From positions 1-64,000 of the forward strand of contig JAPEVC010000109.1 in assembly GCA_027946555.1 (NCBI GenBank): 64,000 nucleotides of DNA, written 5' to 3'. Positions 1-12,172 of the stretch are shown piece after piece. The notes under the pieces were generated by a model that saw only the letters and a list, made by a program, of their open reading frames with translations, had not been told where the DNA came from and did not search any database. Both the position numbers and the translations under genes were made by a program. Origin of the DNA: Gnomoniopsis sp. IMI 355080. Taxonomy: Eukaryota; Ascomycota; Sordariomycetes; Diaporthales; Gnomoniaceae. Each line of letters begins with the position of its first letter. Within the stretch, counting starts at the first letter, position 1.

Positions 1-1431
1 CCGCCCACCCAGAAACCCCATCACCGTCCTCCTTTGCCTCGAGCCATCTTTCAGGACAAAACTCGTCAGCCCGAGCGAAATACCGTGACGACCGCTGAAT
101 CGAGTACAGATCCGCCGAGACGACGGTCCCGGCGGGGATGGGCGTGCTGGCCACAATACAGGCTGGCCCTGACGCGGTGCGTTGGGCCGTCTTGCCATTG
201 GCGGGCGGGAGTAGGCGCAGGGTCTCGCGGAGGCATGCTTGGAGGAAGGGTAGGCGGGATTTGATCGCGGCGCCAGTTAGCTCGGCTGGGGAGGCGAAGT
301 TCGTGCGTATCTCCGTGCAGAGGCGGTGGTAGGCTGGCGGGGAGCGTAGGATGTGGTAGAATGTGGCAGCGAGGGTGGTTGCGGTGGTTTGATAGCCAGC
401 GAGCCTGTGGGGTTGGTAGGTAATCCATCGTATCAGATTGCTTTTCTCGCCAGGTACGTTTTCTTCATGCTGAGGACTGTTTCACGCTGGAAATCTACTC
501 ACGTTAGGCCCATGGCGTTGCTGAAGAGAGCGTCTGCGTTGAGGGACAGGCCTTGCTCTTCGGCTTTCAAGATAGCTGTTAGGAAGTCATCTCTTCCATC
601 TTGCCTCTCTGCGCAGCTGTGAAGTCGTCAGCGTAGCTGTTTCAGCACAGCTTTGTATGTTCCGACTTTGCACTTACTCGCGGAGCTTTGCCGACGGCAC
701 AATCTTGGACAAATGCGACGATGAAGAAGATGGTAGAATCGAGAGCAAGCCTTTGAAAGTCTCAACCGCACCAGAAAGCCCCGGAATAGCCAAGACATAA
801 CCAAAAACCTCAATCAAGGGCATGAGTCCCTTGCCCTTCTGTTTAAGCGCCTCGTACGTCGCCCTCTTACCAGCCATCAACGGCTCGCCGAACGCCAGGT
901 CGCCGATCGTGTCCCAAAACATAGTCTCGAGCACGTCAGCAAGGTCGCACGTACCATCATCGTTAGCAACCTCCGCCAACAGCGCCAGGGTGGTCTCGAC
1001 GTGCAATTTCGTAACGGGCTCCTGTCGTGCCAGTGCCTGTGGCGTGAAAGCCTGCTCCACGACGCGGTGCAGCCGCTTGTGCAGCGCCGGGTCTGGGATG
1101 GTGATGAGCGTGGGCGAGTTGAGGACTAGGTCGCTGAAGAGGGTCAGGAAGGTCCCGCGCTTAGAGAAGCCGCCGTCTTCTTGTCGCGCGTAGATGTCTG
1201 TTAGAGCCTCGAGGGAGGCGAAGGAGACTTCGTTGGGGCCGATGCGTACGACTGTGCCTGATTACGAGAGGTTCGAGCTTAGCTTTGTACATACTTGCGT
1301 AGCCAGGTGAGAGTTCGAGCAGATGGAGAGTCGAGATCACCTGTGGGGGGTTTTGACTGACCATATGTTTCATGGAGTTGTTGTAGCTCTGTGTTGAACT
1401 TGGCACGCCACAGTGCTCTCATGATCCACAA
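1..1431 (-). CDS. Cytochrome P450, 3' end cut by window edge
   Basis: Haem-thiolate monooxygenase, probably an ER-bound tailoring oxidase for the terpene made by the neighbouring synthase. Exons on the minus strand that I can join are 1431-1362, 1257-678, 616-503 and 404-1, with GT-AG introns and phases that agree. Visible in order: LHETYG/TVVRIGPNEVSF (beta-1 region), the I-helix oxygen-binding motif AGYQTT, the K-helix ETLR (ExxR) and the PERW-like segment FCPERW. The haem-binding cysteine loop lies beyond base 1. The first exon shown starts LWIMRALW after an acceptor TTAG. A hydrophobic stretch at about 1815-1640 ends in a good donor (GTGACA/GTAAGT) and could supply the membrane anchor, but I found no convincing ATG there, so the N terminus is unresolved. 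It is divergent from the terpene synthase. The P450 call is firm; the product role is inferred from position. Confidence 0.9.
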
Positions 1432-2504
1432 CTAAGCATCTAGTCAGGTTGAATCTACAGGTTCATATGGGAGGGAAATACCTTACAGGCGTGAGTTTTG
1501 CGATGAAGGGGCCCGGAATATGAGCAATCGGATGTAGTTTGCAACAATACAGTATGTACATCACCACAAGGAGAGTGCCCTTCAGTTTGGCACTAATTCA
1601 GCACAAGATATCTCATGGTTATTACAAACATGACTTACTGTCACCGTAGCCCCCGGAAGGGTGAGGCCCAAGCCTGCGTGCATGAGAAGAGAGACGGTCA
1701 TTATGCAGTTGTTGTAGTAGAAGCTGATACCAGTGATGACAATGGCGGCAACTCTCAAAGAAACTTTGCCATTTTTTGCCCGAGAAAATAATGGAAAGAG
1801 CAGCAATAGAATCAATTACATCAGGGTGCCCAGGTGCGTATTCTGAGTAGGCACGGAGAGCACCCGGGCATAATCTCTGCATTTGCTTCTTTGCCTCAGG
1901 GCCAATTATCCTATCACGAACCTCATGGGACTCCACTTCACACCATCATGCTATACAACCGTGATGGATCATGCCTACATGCAACTATGCAGTAAGCGGC
2001 GTCCAAAAGGGATTCTTATCTTGGAAGTGAGTAATCACAGCATTCAGGCAGCGGCAACGTACCCTCCTTTATCATTCCTCTCCCAACAAATTTTGGATAG
2101 AAATATCTGGGAATGTGTCTAATTGACGGCCTTCTACTAAATGCCATGTTGATTGATCAGCTGCGAGATGTTCAATGTGACGCAAGGTCACCACACCATT
2201 TGGACCGATAGTGCAGACACCTCGCGAGCCGTAAGCCCGTGGGGATGATATGCAAGACCCGCATGCCAAAGACGCAGTCATCATCTCTCAGAGAGTCAAG
2301 GACGTGGGTCTGGGTGGATGGGCACTGCGATGTCGGCGTGGTTTCTCGCCCTCGAGGAAGGAAACTTGGAAACAAAACGGGAAAGAAGAAGAACCAGAGC
2401 ACCCCCAGCCCAACGCTCCCACCGGGATCACATACCACTAGACACAATTCAGGGCGGCAATACTAGTTCATATACCCAGCGAGATAACTCTAAATAAAAT
2501 CGGC
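1432..2504. promoter_or_regulatory. Divergent intergenic region between P450 and terpene synthase
   Basis: About 1.1 kb between two head-to-head genes. Part of it (about 1640-1815, minus strand) is hydrophobic when translated and may be the missing first exon of the P450. The rest probably serves as a shared promoter for the two terpene-cluster genes. I see no clear pathway-specific palindrome. Confidence 0.4.
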
Positions 2505-4860
2505 ATGGAGCCTTTGACATACCAGTCAAGCCTAATCGCCCCCGAGGAAGCCGCTCACACTGGCTGCTTCACTACCCTTCCCATCAGATGCCATGCCCAG
2601 GACGACCTGGCCAACGATGCGAGCAGGCGTTTCATGCGCGACTGGGCAAGAGAGATGGGCGATGGCAGGGAGACCAAGACATACTTCTCCTTCTCGCCCG
2701 TTGGAAATTGGTCCTCGCTGATCTACCCAGAAGCCATCCCGGAAAGGCTCGGAGTCCTGGCAAGTCTGTCCGATCTGGGTCTAATTCATGACGGTAAGAT
2801 TCCAGATTAAAATTACTTTTGTGACAATATCTACACATTTCTTCAAGTGTGTTCATTCTGACGTGTCCGCTGCTTAGATTCCGGTGAAGAGCTCACTGTC
2901 GAAGACGCGCAGACAGAACACGAGGAGCTTCGCTCCGCCCTCGACCCGGACGCCGAGAGCAGGAGCGGTATAGGCAACGGTAGTATTTATTTGGCTCCAG
3001 ATGCCCAAACTAGGGCGAGCAAGACCAAGAAGCTTGTGTCGCAGTATATGCTCGAGTGTATTTCTCTCGACCGCGAGCTCGGGCTCGCCATGCTCGCTGC
3101 CTTTCGAGACGTCTGGCTTGCTATCGGTGAGAAGCACGGCGACAAGAAGGCTGAGAATGTCGACGAATACCTGCAACTACGCAGTGATAACGGCGGTATG
3201 CTGTAAGTGCTTTGGGCTTTCTGAGCCGGCGGCTGTTTTTCTGGATGTAGTAATCAGAACGAGTGTTGACTAACGCCGCCTCCTCCCATCAAGGGTCTTC
3301 TGGCCCATGCTCCAATTCAGTTTAGGCATGTCCATCTCCACCGCTGAGCAGACATTGGTACAGCCCATAATCGACGCGGCAACCAGAGGACTTCTGCTGG
3401 CGAACGACTTTTTCAGTTGGGAGCGCGAATATAGGGAACTGCAATCCGGCCAGTCCAAACGGATGGTGAGCGCCGTTGAACTGTTCGTCAGGACCCAGGG
3501 GCTTTCGATCCAAGCGGCCAAGGGGCAGGTGAAGAGCATGATCATCGAGTCTGAGCACGACTTCTGCCGCCTTCGTGACGAGCTGTACCGCAAGTATCCA
3601 GACACCTCCTACAAGCTGAGAAGATGGATCGATAGTGTGGGCCTGGCAGTTTCCGGAAATCACTACTGGTGCTCCGCCTGCCCAAGGCAGAATGCGTGGA
3701 AGACGGAGTCTCAGCGCAAGGTCAAGCGCACCCTGGAAGAGACCCAGGAGAACCCACAGCCCTGCTACACGCAGCACCAGCCGCGCAAAAAGCCGCGAAG
3801 AGACTCGGTCGTCGCCGTGTCATCCAATACCAGCGATGGCACGTACCCCTCTTGCCTCCCATCCTCGTGTTCCTCCCCCGTGTCCCACTATCCGCTCCAG
3901 GCAGCTCCCAGCGCCGCGTTAGACGCGCCGCTCCTCTACATGGCCGGCATGCCATCCAAGGGCGTGCGCGGCGTGCTGATCGAGGCGCTCAACACGTGGC
4001 TGAAAGTGCCCGCCGCGGCCATCGCGAGCATCACGTCCGTCGTCAACAGCCTGCACACGGCCTCGCTGATCCTGGACGACGTACAGGACAACTCGCCGCT
4101 CCGTCGGGGCAGGCCTGCCGTACACACTATTTTCGGGGCCGCGCAGGCTGTGAATAGCGCCAACGTCTTGTTTGTGCGGGCGATACGTGAGGCGACGGAG
4201 CGGCTGCGGCCGGCGTCACTGGCGGTGGTGCTGGAGGAGCTCGAGAATCTGCACCGCGGCCAGAGTTTGGACTTGGCGTGGAAGCATAACCTCGAGTGTC
4301 CGTCCGAGGCCGATTATGTGAATATGGTTGACCACAAGACAGGCGGCATGTTTCGTATGCTGGTGCGCATGATGCTGGCTGAGAGCGAGAGCAGCAGCAG
4401 CAGCAACGTAAGCGTCAAAGCGGAGAGCCTTGCCCCGCTGACGAAGCTATTTGGACGCTTCTTCCAGATCCGCGACGATTACATGAACTTCGGTGAGTAT
4501 GCAATGCAGAAGGGCTTCTGCGAGGACCTAGACGAGGGAAAGTTCTCGTATCCAGTCGTGCACTGCCTGGCCAACTACCCCGAGTACCGCATGCATATCC
4601 TCGGTGTCTTCAGGCAGAGGCCCACGGCTGCGACGGCTACGCCTGCTCCGCTGACCCAGGAGATGAAGATGCATCTATTGGACTGTCTTGTTGAAAGTGG
4701 ATCGCTGGACAGAACCCTCGATGTGATTAAGAACCTGGAGAAAGACCTGGAAGGAGTGATTGAAAGAGTGGAGGAGTTGAGTGGAGAGACGAACCCCATG
4801 CTGCGTATCTGTTTGGAGAAGCTGAGTACGAAGGATATCTCCAGAGTAAGCAGGTTATGA
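2505..4860 (+). CDS. Chimeric class I terpene cyclase / polyprenyl diphosphate synthase
   Basis: Bifunctional enzyme of the fusicoccadiene/ophiobolin F synthase type. The C-terminal half condenses IPP with allylic diphosphate to GGPP or GFPP, and the N-terminal half cyclises it to a di- or sesterterpene. Exons 2505-2793, 2878-3202 and 3294-4860 give 726 residues, the usual size (PaFS is about 719). Cyclase: DDSGE (96-100; its second Asp codon is split by intron 1) and NDFFSWERE (242-250), matching NDxxSxxxE, then HYWCSACPR before the linker. A basic, Ser/Pro-rich linker runs about 335-415. Prenyltransferase: PSKGVR (425-430), first Asp-rich motif DDVQD (466-470), LHRGQ, and second motif DDYMN (599-603) followed by DLDEGKFSYP. 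All catalytic motifs are intact, so both halves should be active. The flanking P450 and FAD oxidase indicate a biosynthetic cluster. Chain length and ring system cannot be read from the sequence. Confidence 0.96.
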
Positions 4861-5416
4861 CATAAGAAATCCATAGGACTCATACATGCTCGTAGGAGAT
4901 TTAGTGGGAACGCAAAAAAGTAAGGCAGGTGACTTTGGCATCTCCTCTACTTACTAGGCTAGGTAGGTTATGACCATACCCGCATTCTCGTGCTCCTAGG
5001 AAACTTGAAATACTTAGGTAAGGGGTATGTCAGGTCTCACCAACTCATTTGCCTTCCAGCTTCTGGTGCAGACCTATGGGCTCCAAGTGCTAGATCTTAA
5101 CCTCAATTTCCCAGTCTCTCTTCTTCGTCTTCACAGTCTAAAACAGTAGCAGACCAGTGCCAACATATTTTACCTGCCCAGAAGCTAAATCCCTTCACCA
5201 TCTGGGGACCGTGGCAGGTGAGGGCCGGGCTCAACAATCCGATGGTGACGAGTCAATGGTTGACGCTGATCATTTATGGTACTGTGACCTGTTTATCGAA
5301 TTGGTATGCTGGGTAGGGACTGAAATCTAACTCAAATCTATGGTTGCCATTACAGTTACGACCGCAACTTTTGTCCGGGGCCTTAGGTAGTACATGTTCA
5401 CAGAACACGAAAGCCG
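4861..5416. other. Convergent 3' intergenic region
   Basis: Holds the 3' ends of the converging terpene synthase and FAD oxidase genes. It contains one CTAGGTAGGT motif near 4959-4968. No ORF or RNA gene seen. Confidence 0.5.
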
Positions 5417-7252
5417 CTACAGCTCGTCAATAAACGGTGGCCAGTCTTTCTCGACTCGGCACAACCGCCCATCATGTCGTTCTACCCAAGCGTCACTTCC
5501 AACCGAATGACGCGCATAGAATATCCCCTCAGGATCGTACCGCTTTTTTATGGCCAACAACCTCTCGTAGTTAGATCCATAATAGTTTCTCTTCCAGTTT
5601 TCATCAACAGGATCCGCCTCGTTCAAATACGTCCCCGCATCCGGTGCCACAGCCTGGATAATAGGCAGCAACTCCTTCGAAAGCCGTTGCTGATCCTCGA
5701 GCAATCTCGCCATCGGCAGCGAGTCGTTCGTGGGTAATATCACCCACACCATCAACGCGGCCTCCCTCCAGCCGGGGAACACAGCGTTGTCGGCCGCGGC
5801 AGCCTTGGCCCTGGATGGGCTGAATGACTGCGTGCCGACGATCGCACCCAGGTCCTGAACTCGCATCATTGCTTTGACGGTCTCGGTGTTCCTTATAGGG
5901 TCTAGGACGTTGAGTTGTGGTATGAGCCAGGTGGCGGCTTGGATGTGGTTGACTATGTACTGTTCTGCCCCGACCCATCCCTTGCGGGCGCCGTCACTCC
6001 ATTTGGCAAGGTCAACGAGGGTGTGACTGGAAGGAATATGCAGCCTGTTTAATGTGGTTTGGAGTGGGCTGAGGAGCTCGGAAGTTTCGTTTGATGACTT
6101 TCCATGGCACATCAAGCTCAGCTGGGAGCCATGTCGCGTGAAGGTGTTCGTCGTAGTGCACCCTGCATCGTGTATCCCAGGCAGTGATGCCAAATAGGAC
6201 CTTATACTTTCCTGATAACTCTCACGTGCGTGCTTTCCGGCGCCGAACTCCATTGTCACAGTTGCGCTTGGCAGATCCGGATATGCTCTAATAGTGACAC
6301 TCAGTACCACAGCAAAGGTCCCACCACCGCCGCCGCTCAGAGCCCAGAAGAGATCCATATCGGATTTTCTGTTTATAGTCTTCACGTCTCCTTGGGCATC
6401 GACGATCACCATATCAAGCAGCTGGTCCGCAGCAAGTCCGTACTTGGACGATAGCGCTGAGTGACCCCCGCCTTGGATGTAGCCACCCGCGACGCCGACG
6501 GAAGGACACGTCCCTGTCAGCGCAGTGAGGTTGTGTTGGGCGGCGAAGGCCAGCAGGTCACCCCCTTGGACTCCAGCGGATAAGTTGATAGCGGGACCGT
6601 GGTAAGTATCGTCGGACCACGAGAGGACGGAGACGGAGGTCAGATGGTGCATCCAGAGTGCGAGGGAGAAGGGGCCCGATGATTTGCCGAGATAGCTTGG
6701 AAAACAGTAAGCCAACGCGATACCGGCATTTTTATACATTATATCATACTCATGCCCTGTATTTCTGATAACCAGGCGAACATTCTTCCTGTGGACGAAG
6801 TTGATCGTCTTCGTGACATGCTCCGTGGTCGACACATTCACGGCGTATTGAACATATGCGCCAATCTCGCAAGGTGATTCTCGATCCGCCCATGGACTGC
6901 AGCTATTGTTGGTGAAAACTGGAACCATGATGGAATGAGAGCTCTCGTAACTCGATTATCTCGTTAGTCCATCCCGGACCGAGGACTTGCTATCGCAATC
7001 TCACTGAGTATCTGAAGCCGTCCAACGACGACGCAGATCAAGACAAGCTTCTTCATCATACGTCGGATCATGACAGACATGGCCAAGTGGAATAGTCCTA
7101 ATAAGGCGGCCGTCTACGGTAGCATTGAATGCCTCCCAATCTTGCGATGATGGCCAAGACGGGTCGTTGGGCGAACTGCGACATTGAATTGATGCTGCGA
7201 TGAGGGGGTGAGCAAAAATTGACAAGGCCGCGGTCAGATATACAGAAACCAT
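5417..7252 (-). CDS. Secreted FAD-linked (BBE-like) oxidoreductase
   Basis: Berberine-bridge-enzyme-like flavoprotein of the PCMH/VAO superfamily, likely an oxidase or dehydrogenase acting on the cluster terpene or another alcohol. Exons 7252-7005, 6941-6750 and 6695-5417 give 572 residues. I start at the ATG at 7252, which opens a signal peptide (MVSVYLTAALSIFA...). The second intron (6749-6696) is 54 bp, a multiple of three without a stop; splicing it restores RNTGHDYLGKSSG, while reading through breaks this family signature. His146 in RNTGHD and Cys210 in GTCPSVG sit 64 residues apart, close to the spacing of the bicovalent FAD sites of BBE. The glycine-rich GGYIQGGGHS and the C-terminal BBE segment NYYGSNYERL...YDPEGIFY are present. 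Convergent with the terpene synthase, 556 bp apart. Function is known to family level only. Confidence 0.93.
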
Positions 7253-7676
7253 TTTGGCCAACGAGACATCCAGGACCGATCAGTTGCGACAATTACGTTG
7301 TCGTAATGTTGAGGTCGGTGATGTCGTTGTCGTTTGTGTCGGCTGAATCATAATCCCGTCTGACATCACCCAACATTGTCCTTTCACAACGTGTGGTTGC
7401 TGACAGGCAGTGACAATATACTTAAGTGCTCGGGTGCATCAGGTGCAATTGGCGGACAAAGCTGCGTCGGCCCTCACGGGTGCCACATTCCTGTCTCAAA
7501 GGTACAAGTAAGAATGACCATGGCAATCAACGACCGTTCGGATCAACATCGTTTGATTTCCAGGTGTCTACCAGCTGTTCATGCTAATTGGGACCTTGCG
7601 GCGCCTGAAGCCTCTTAAGACTTTATTGCCTGATCCTTCTTACCCTGTTTTACAGCCCCCCCCCCAACGCCGCCTC
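7253..7676. other. Intergenic, with C10 tract
   Basis: Promoter side of the FAD oxidase and 3' side of the next gene. A run of ten C lies at about 7656-7665 just downstream of the disordered-protein stop codon. No gene seen. Confidence 0.5.
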
Positions 7677-10600
7677 TTAAAGCCCATACTTCCTACAGAC
7701 TTTCATCAATCTCATTCGCTGCGAGGGTCCCTGAGCCTCGAACTCACGCTCCTTCTCTTCCTCGTAGACCAGCGGCTGCAGATACCATGGCTTCTGCTCC
7801 TCAAACTCCTCGAGCTCACGTTGCTCCCAGCAGTGCCGCCCGTCGAGCTCACCCTCTGGTTTCAAGGTCTCCTCTGCAGTTGGGGCACATTCTGATGCAG
7901 CAGAGACATTCTGCTCAAAGCGAGCCGGGTACTCACATCCATACCCATAGCTTTGGCCATATAACGGCTCGTAATACTGCGGCTGCGGGAAGCCAGCGTA
8001 GGGCTCGTAGTCGTAGTATGCCGGGAAGTACTCAGGCAGTTGATCTGGGAAGGGGTAGAGACCCGCGCCGGCCGGCTGTATTGGATGGTAGTAGTTGGGG
8101 AGGGTCTCTGGGGCGTAGTGCGGCCAGCCGCCAGTGTTGGGAACTGGCGCCGGCGGAACAGGGGCGCAGAAGGGGGCCTGGTGGGGGGCTTCGCGGGTGA
8201 TATGATATTGCTGTTGCTGCTGCATGGAGCGCTTGAAAAGATTCTGCACGTGTGCTTCGACGTCGAAAGACGGTGGGCCGTTGGTGCTGGTGTCGCTGGA
8301 GGATGGGGAGGCCACTACCAGCTCGGGTGGGTTGCATGTTGCTGCCACATTACAGGATTCGTCCGTCGCAGCGTTTGTAAACTCGCTGTAGCCTGGCTTC
8401 TGTGGCTGCTGACTCTGCATCGACGATTCATCTTGCCAGGATTGGTCCGAGCCCAGAGGTTGCTCTTTGACTGGAACATCCTCATGGACGGCATCGTGAG
8501 TCACGGTCTTGGAGGAGTCACCACGAATAGTGCCTGCGTGGGACATATCATCAGGAGAAACTACTGGCTCCATGCTCTTCTGACGAGGGGGAGCCTCTCC
8601 TCCAGCTTCGAGCAGCGCCGCTTTGGATGAGGTTTCCGCGGTGGAGAACTGGGCGGTTGCGGCGCTATCATTGGCCTCGTTTGGTTGGCTCTCTCTGGAG
8701 ATGGCCACTGTATTGATGGCAGTGAGATCCTCCGGCTGCCCAAGAGTCTCGCCTAGTTGGTTGACCGCAGACTCTAATGCTCTCTCCGATGCCATGACCA
8801 CATCAAACTGGGAGACATCGTGATGGAGCGACTCCAAACCCAGCTCATCCTGTGCACACTCATGGCCATGGACCGGCGCTGGTGTCGCTTTTGGAACGGT
8901 CTGGGTTGTTGAACACAAAGAGACCTTTGAGCCCTTGGAATCCTCAGCTCTGTTCATATCGGCCACTTGTTCCTTGCATGTCTGGTCAAAAGCGGGAATG
9001 GCAGTTGCGGTCAACTGCTGGTCTGCACACAGACCGTGGGAAGTCCGCTGTTGGCGGCGCTTTGTCTTCTTCTTCAAGGGCTTTTCGCCAGTCAAGTCGT
9101 GTTCCGCATCCTCGTTGGCTGACTGTAACACCTTTTCCGTACATAGTCGCTCCTTGTTGACGCGCCCTGTCTTCTTTTGCTTCTTCGATCTTCTGGTTCT
9201 GTGGGCGTTTCTGCGGTCCACAGTCTCGGGACGCTTCTTTTGAGACTCTGCATGCTGCTGCACAGTTCGTGGAATGAAGGTGGTGTCAATGCTCTTGATC
9301 TCAGATGTCTTGGGTTCCTCGCTTCGAGAATCGCCATGCTGGCGGCCGGTGCGCAAGCGTTCGGACGTGTTGCGCTCTTCTACAATCAGCGCAGCTACAG
9401 TGTGGAGATTCGGTCGGTATCTATGCACATGCTCACTCTTCTCACCCTGCGAAGTCACACTCGCGTAAGGACTGTCTTGACCCTGGACGACGTGACTGCA
9501 TTCCGATGTCGCCGTCGCTACTGCTGCGTCCGCCGCTCTCTTTTGGTTGATCCACAAAATCAGGAGCCCTGGTTCAGGAAGATCGAAGACTGCGAGTGGG
9601 TCAGACCTCTCGGCTCCTGTGTTGGGAGCAAACGCGTTCTCCGCAGGTCCGGACAGAGATGTAGGTACTGAACGGTCAGGCCTAACCACAAGGTTATTGT
9701 TCTCTCCGGCAGGCTCATCCGATATGTTGTTCTCAACCTGATTAGCATCGAACAAAGTGCCAGGATTCCCTGGAGGAAGTGGGAACATCCCATGCTGAGC
9801 GGTCGTTGCGCAGTCGTCGTGCTCGCAGTCCCTGAGCTGAGTAGCGTTGACCTTGGGTTTCTCGTGAATGTGCCATGCAGAAGGACTTCTGTGAGCGGCG
9901 GGCAATGCTGTCTTGTATGTGCGAGTCTCAGTATTGGAACATTCTGAGCTGCTGCTGCTGCTGCTTGTGTCGTATCCGTCCGCTGCCTGCTCGTCATTGC
10001 CTTGTGCAATAAGCTTGGAAACGGCCGGCCTGGTGGCTTGGTCTAAAATGGGAAGATGCTTGGTAGGTTTGTTCAGACAGGAGTGGAGCACAGGGTGGTA
10101 CTTCTGCTCGCAGCATGCCATCTCATCAATGCGTTGTCGTGGTAGTGAGGCAGTTGTAGGCTGAAACTCGACCCCGAAGTCGTTTCGTCGCCGGGCGCTC
10201 AAGTCCCTGGCTGGCAACGAAACGACCTTTGTGGGTGAAGCGGGCAAGCTTGACTTCAATGCGACTGTTGATGGAATGTTGGACGTGTGAAAGCTGGGCG
10301 AGTAGTTTGACAGACCGTCTCTGTGGCTGCCGATTCCATCAGGGTCAGGGGCGGTCGTGGCGCTAAAGTTGGTCTCAAGTAGGCTTGGGGGCTGTGAGAT
10401 TCCAACTTGAGTGATGGGAACGTGAGAGCCAGGAGCCTTTGTGTTATCGGATGGTGTGTAAAAGCTCTCAAGAGGTAGGCCGAGGACAAGAGACCGATCA
10501 ATGACCTCCTCCTGCGGTCTCAGGCTGTTCGGTGCCATTGATTTGTCGGAGCGAGGCAACTTGGAGAGAGGTCGTTCAGACGCAATAGAACCACGAGTAT

Positions 10601-11298
10601 TAGCAGGTTCAAACAAGCTCGGGTCATATTTGTCGGTGTGATCCAGGTCCGCGTTGCGGCGGTCGGCACCTAGGCTGGAGCTCAACTGTCTGTCGCTGTC
10701 AACGGGAGTCTGAGGCTGACAGCTGTTAGACGGCATGGCGGTGGTTTGCGAGACAAGAGTACTCGAAACCATGTTTTCAGCTGCGGGACAGCGTAGTGTA
10801 TTGATGCTAGACCTGGCTGTATTGTCACTGCTCGTGTCGTCAAATCCCGCCGTCCAGCTGTTGTTGTCGATATCAGAGCTCTCAGCTTTGACGCTGGGGC
10901 TGAAAGTCATTCCGACGTTGGAGATTGACGATGCAGTTTGCGGGAACGACACGCTGCCGGTCGATTCTATCTCCGTCTGCTCAACGGAGGGGTTGGGCAA
11001 GACTGCGGTTTGGATCTTGACGTCGGGTTCGAGGTATGTGTTCTCACTGGATCGGCAGGTACCAGGTTTGCCAGAGCTCGGTTGGGGACGAGTTGATCGT
11101 ACGTGGGCGAGCAAGACATCAGAAGGGCGTGCAATGTGGAATCTTGTTGTCAAACCGTCGAGGAAGGCCAAGAACAGACTGTCGAGGTTAGTTTCAGTCG
11201 CAGAGAGTAATTGGCAGTGGGCATGTGGTTTCTCACCTGAGCAGGTTGGCGATGCAGACAAAAGCATCGATGCTGCTGATCGAGATAATTTGCCACAT
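7677..11298 (-). CDS. Large low-complexity protein, function unknown
   Basis: I do not recognise this gene. The best model is ATG at 11298, exon 11298-11237, a 58 bp intron, then exon 11178-7677, giving 1187 residues. Splicing creates a coherent hydrophobic N terminus (MWQIISISS..., then LFLAFLDGL); an unspliced reading is also open upstream but looks like untranslated leader. The body is Ser/Thr/Pro/Glu-rich and predicted disordered. It has a six-Ser stretch (near 9948-9966), a lysine/arginine cluster resembling nuclear localisation signals (TRRSKKQKK near 9180 and KPLKKKTKRR near 9065), a five-Gln run, and a Tyr/Pro-rich stretch (8130-7900). The C terminus is charged (EEFEEQKPWYLQPL). A nuclear scaffold or regulator is possible, but this is inference. 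It may mark the right boundary of the terpene cluster. Confidence 0.72.
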
Positions 11299-12172
11299 CG
11301 TTGTGGTATTGGGAAGAGATGTGAGAGCGAAGGGAGAAGTAAGGCTCGAATTCTCAAAGTCGTGATAAAAAGAGACTGCCCAGGTGGATGACCGTCTCTC
11401 GAAACGCAAAAGCTGTTGAAGGGCTGTTGCTGTATGCGGTATGAGATGTGTGTCGGGAAAGAAAGAGAAGACGTTGTTGGTAGCTTCCTTTTAGGAAATC
11501 GAAAGTAAAAAGTCCGGAATATCGGTGTTTTCTCTTTGGTACGATACCATGGAAACAAGTGAGTTCAGAGTGTTGGCTTGAGTTTGAAGCAGCGGCGCGC
11601 TTCTTTGTCGGGGCAACGGATAGCTGCAGACTTTGATGCACTGGCTGTGATGTTTGTTGGCTGGGACAACAAAGTTCAATCTGAATTCTATGGGATACGT
11701 TTTACGATACCTGACTCTGTTTGGTGTTTTTTTCCCAAGTGAATGGGCACGAAATGAACGATCCTTCATGGTGGTTTGTGGAGGCGAACTTGAGGGCGCT
11801 GGCAAACGGAAGTCATCATACATGGCTCTGCTCTTACTCAGTTGGCAGATAATACAATTCGATTCACAAATAATCACCGTTCTGCATGTTCTCTTAAAGC
11901 TGACATGTCTTCACTCGAATGATGCATGGCTGGACCGAGAAATAGAAAGAAGTCGCTGACGCGTGTGGCGTAGCTAATTATCATTAAGATGCATCGATAG
12001 CAGAGGCTATCTAGTCCAGGATTTTCTCGTCCTTGTAATGTAGTAGAGGCACGAAAGGTTGTGTTCGAGCGAACCATTCAACCCGTGATATCGCCAGAAA
12101 GACAAAAAGAACCCAGAGCGCCACCTCCACCATCCCCTGTGCGAGCGCCCATCGACCTTTCCTTTTGCTAGC
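11299..12172. other. Intergenic / 5' leader of the disordered-protein gene
   Basis: The minus-strand frame stays open upstream of the chosen ATG to about 11558, which I read as transcribed leader rather than coding sequence. The rest shows no supported gene. Confidence 0.4.

Noticed and set aside
8040..8630. 196-codon frame antisense to the disordered-protein gene
   Set aside because: Opposite-strand shadow of a GC-rich low-complexity coding region; the minus-strand frame is far longer and better supported.
9177..11391. Plus-strand frames antisense to the disordered-protein gene
   Set aside because: Shadows; no start context, no recognisable motifs.
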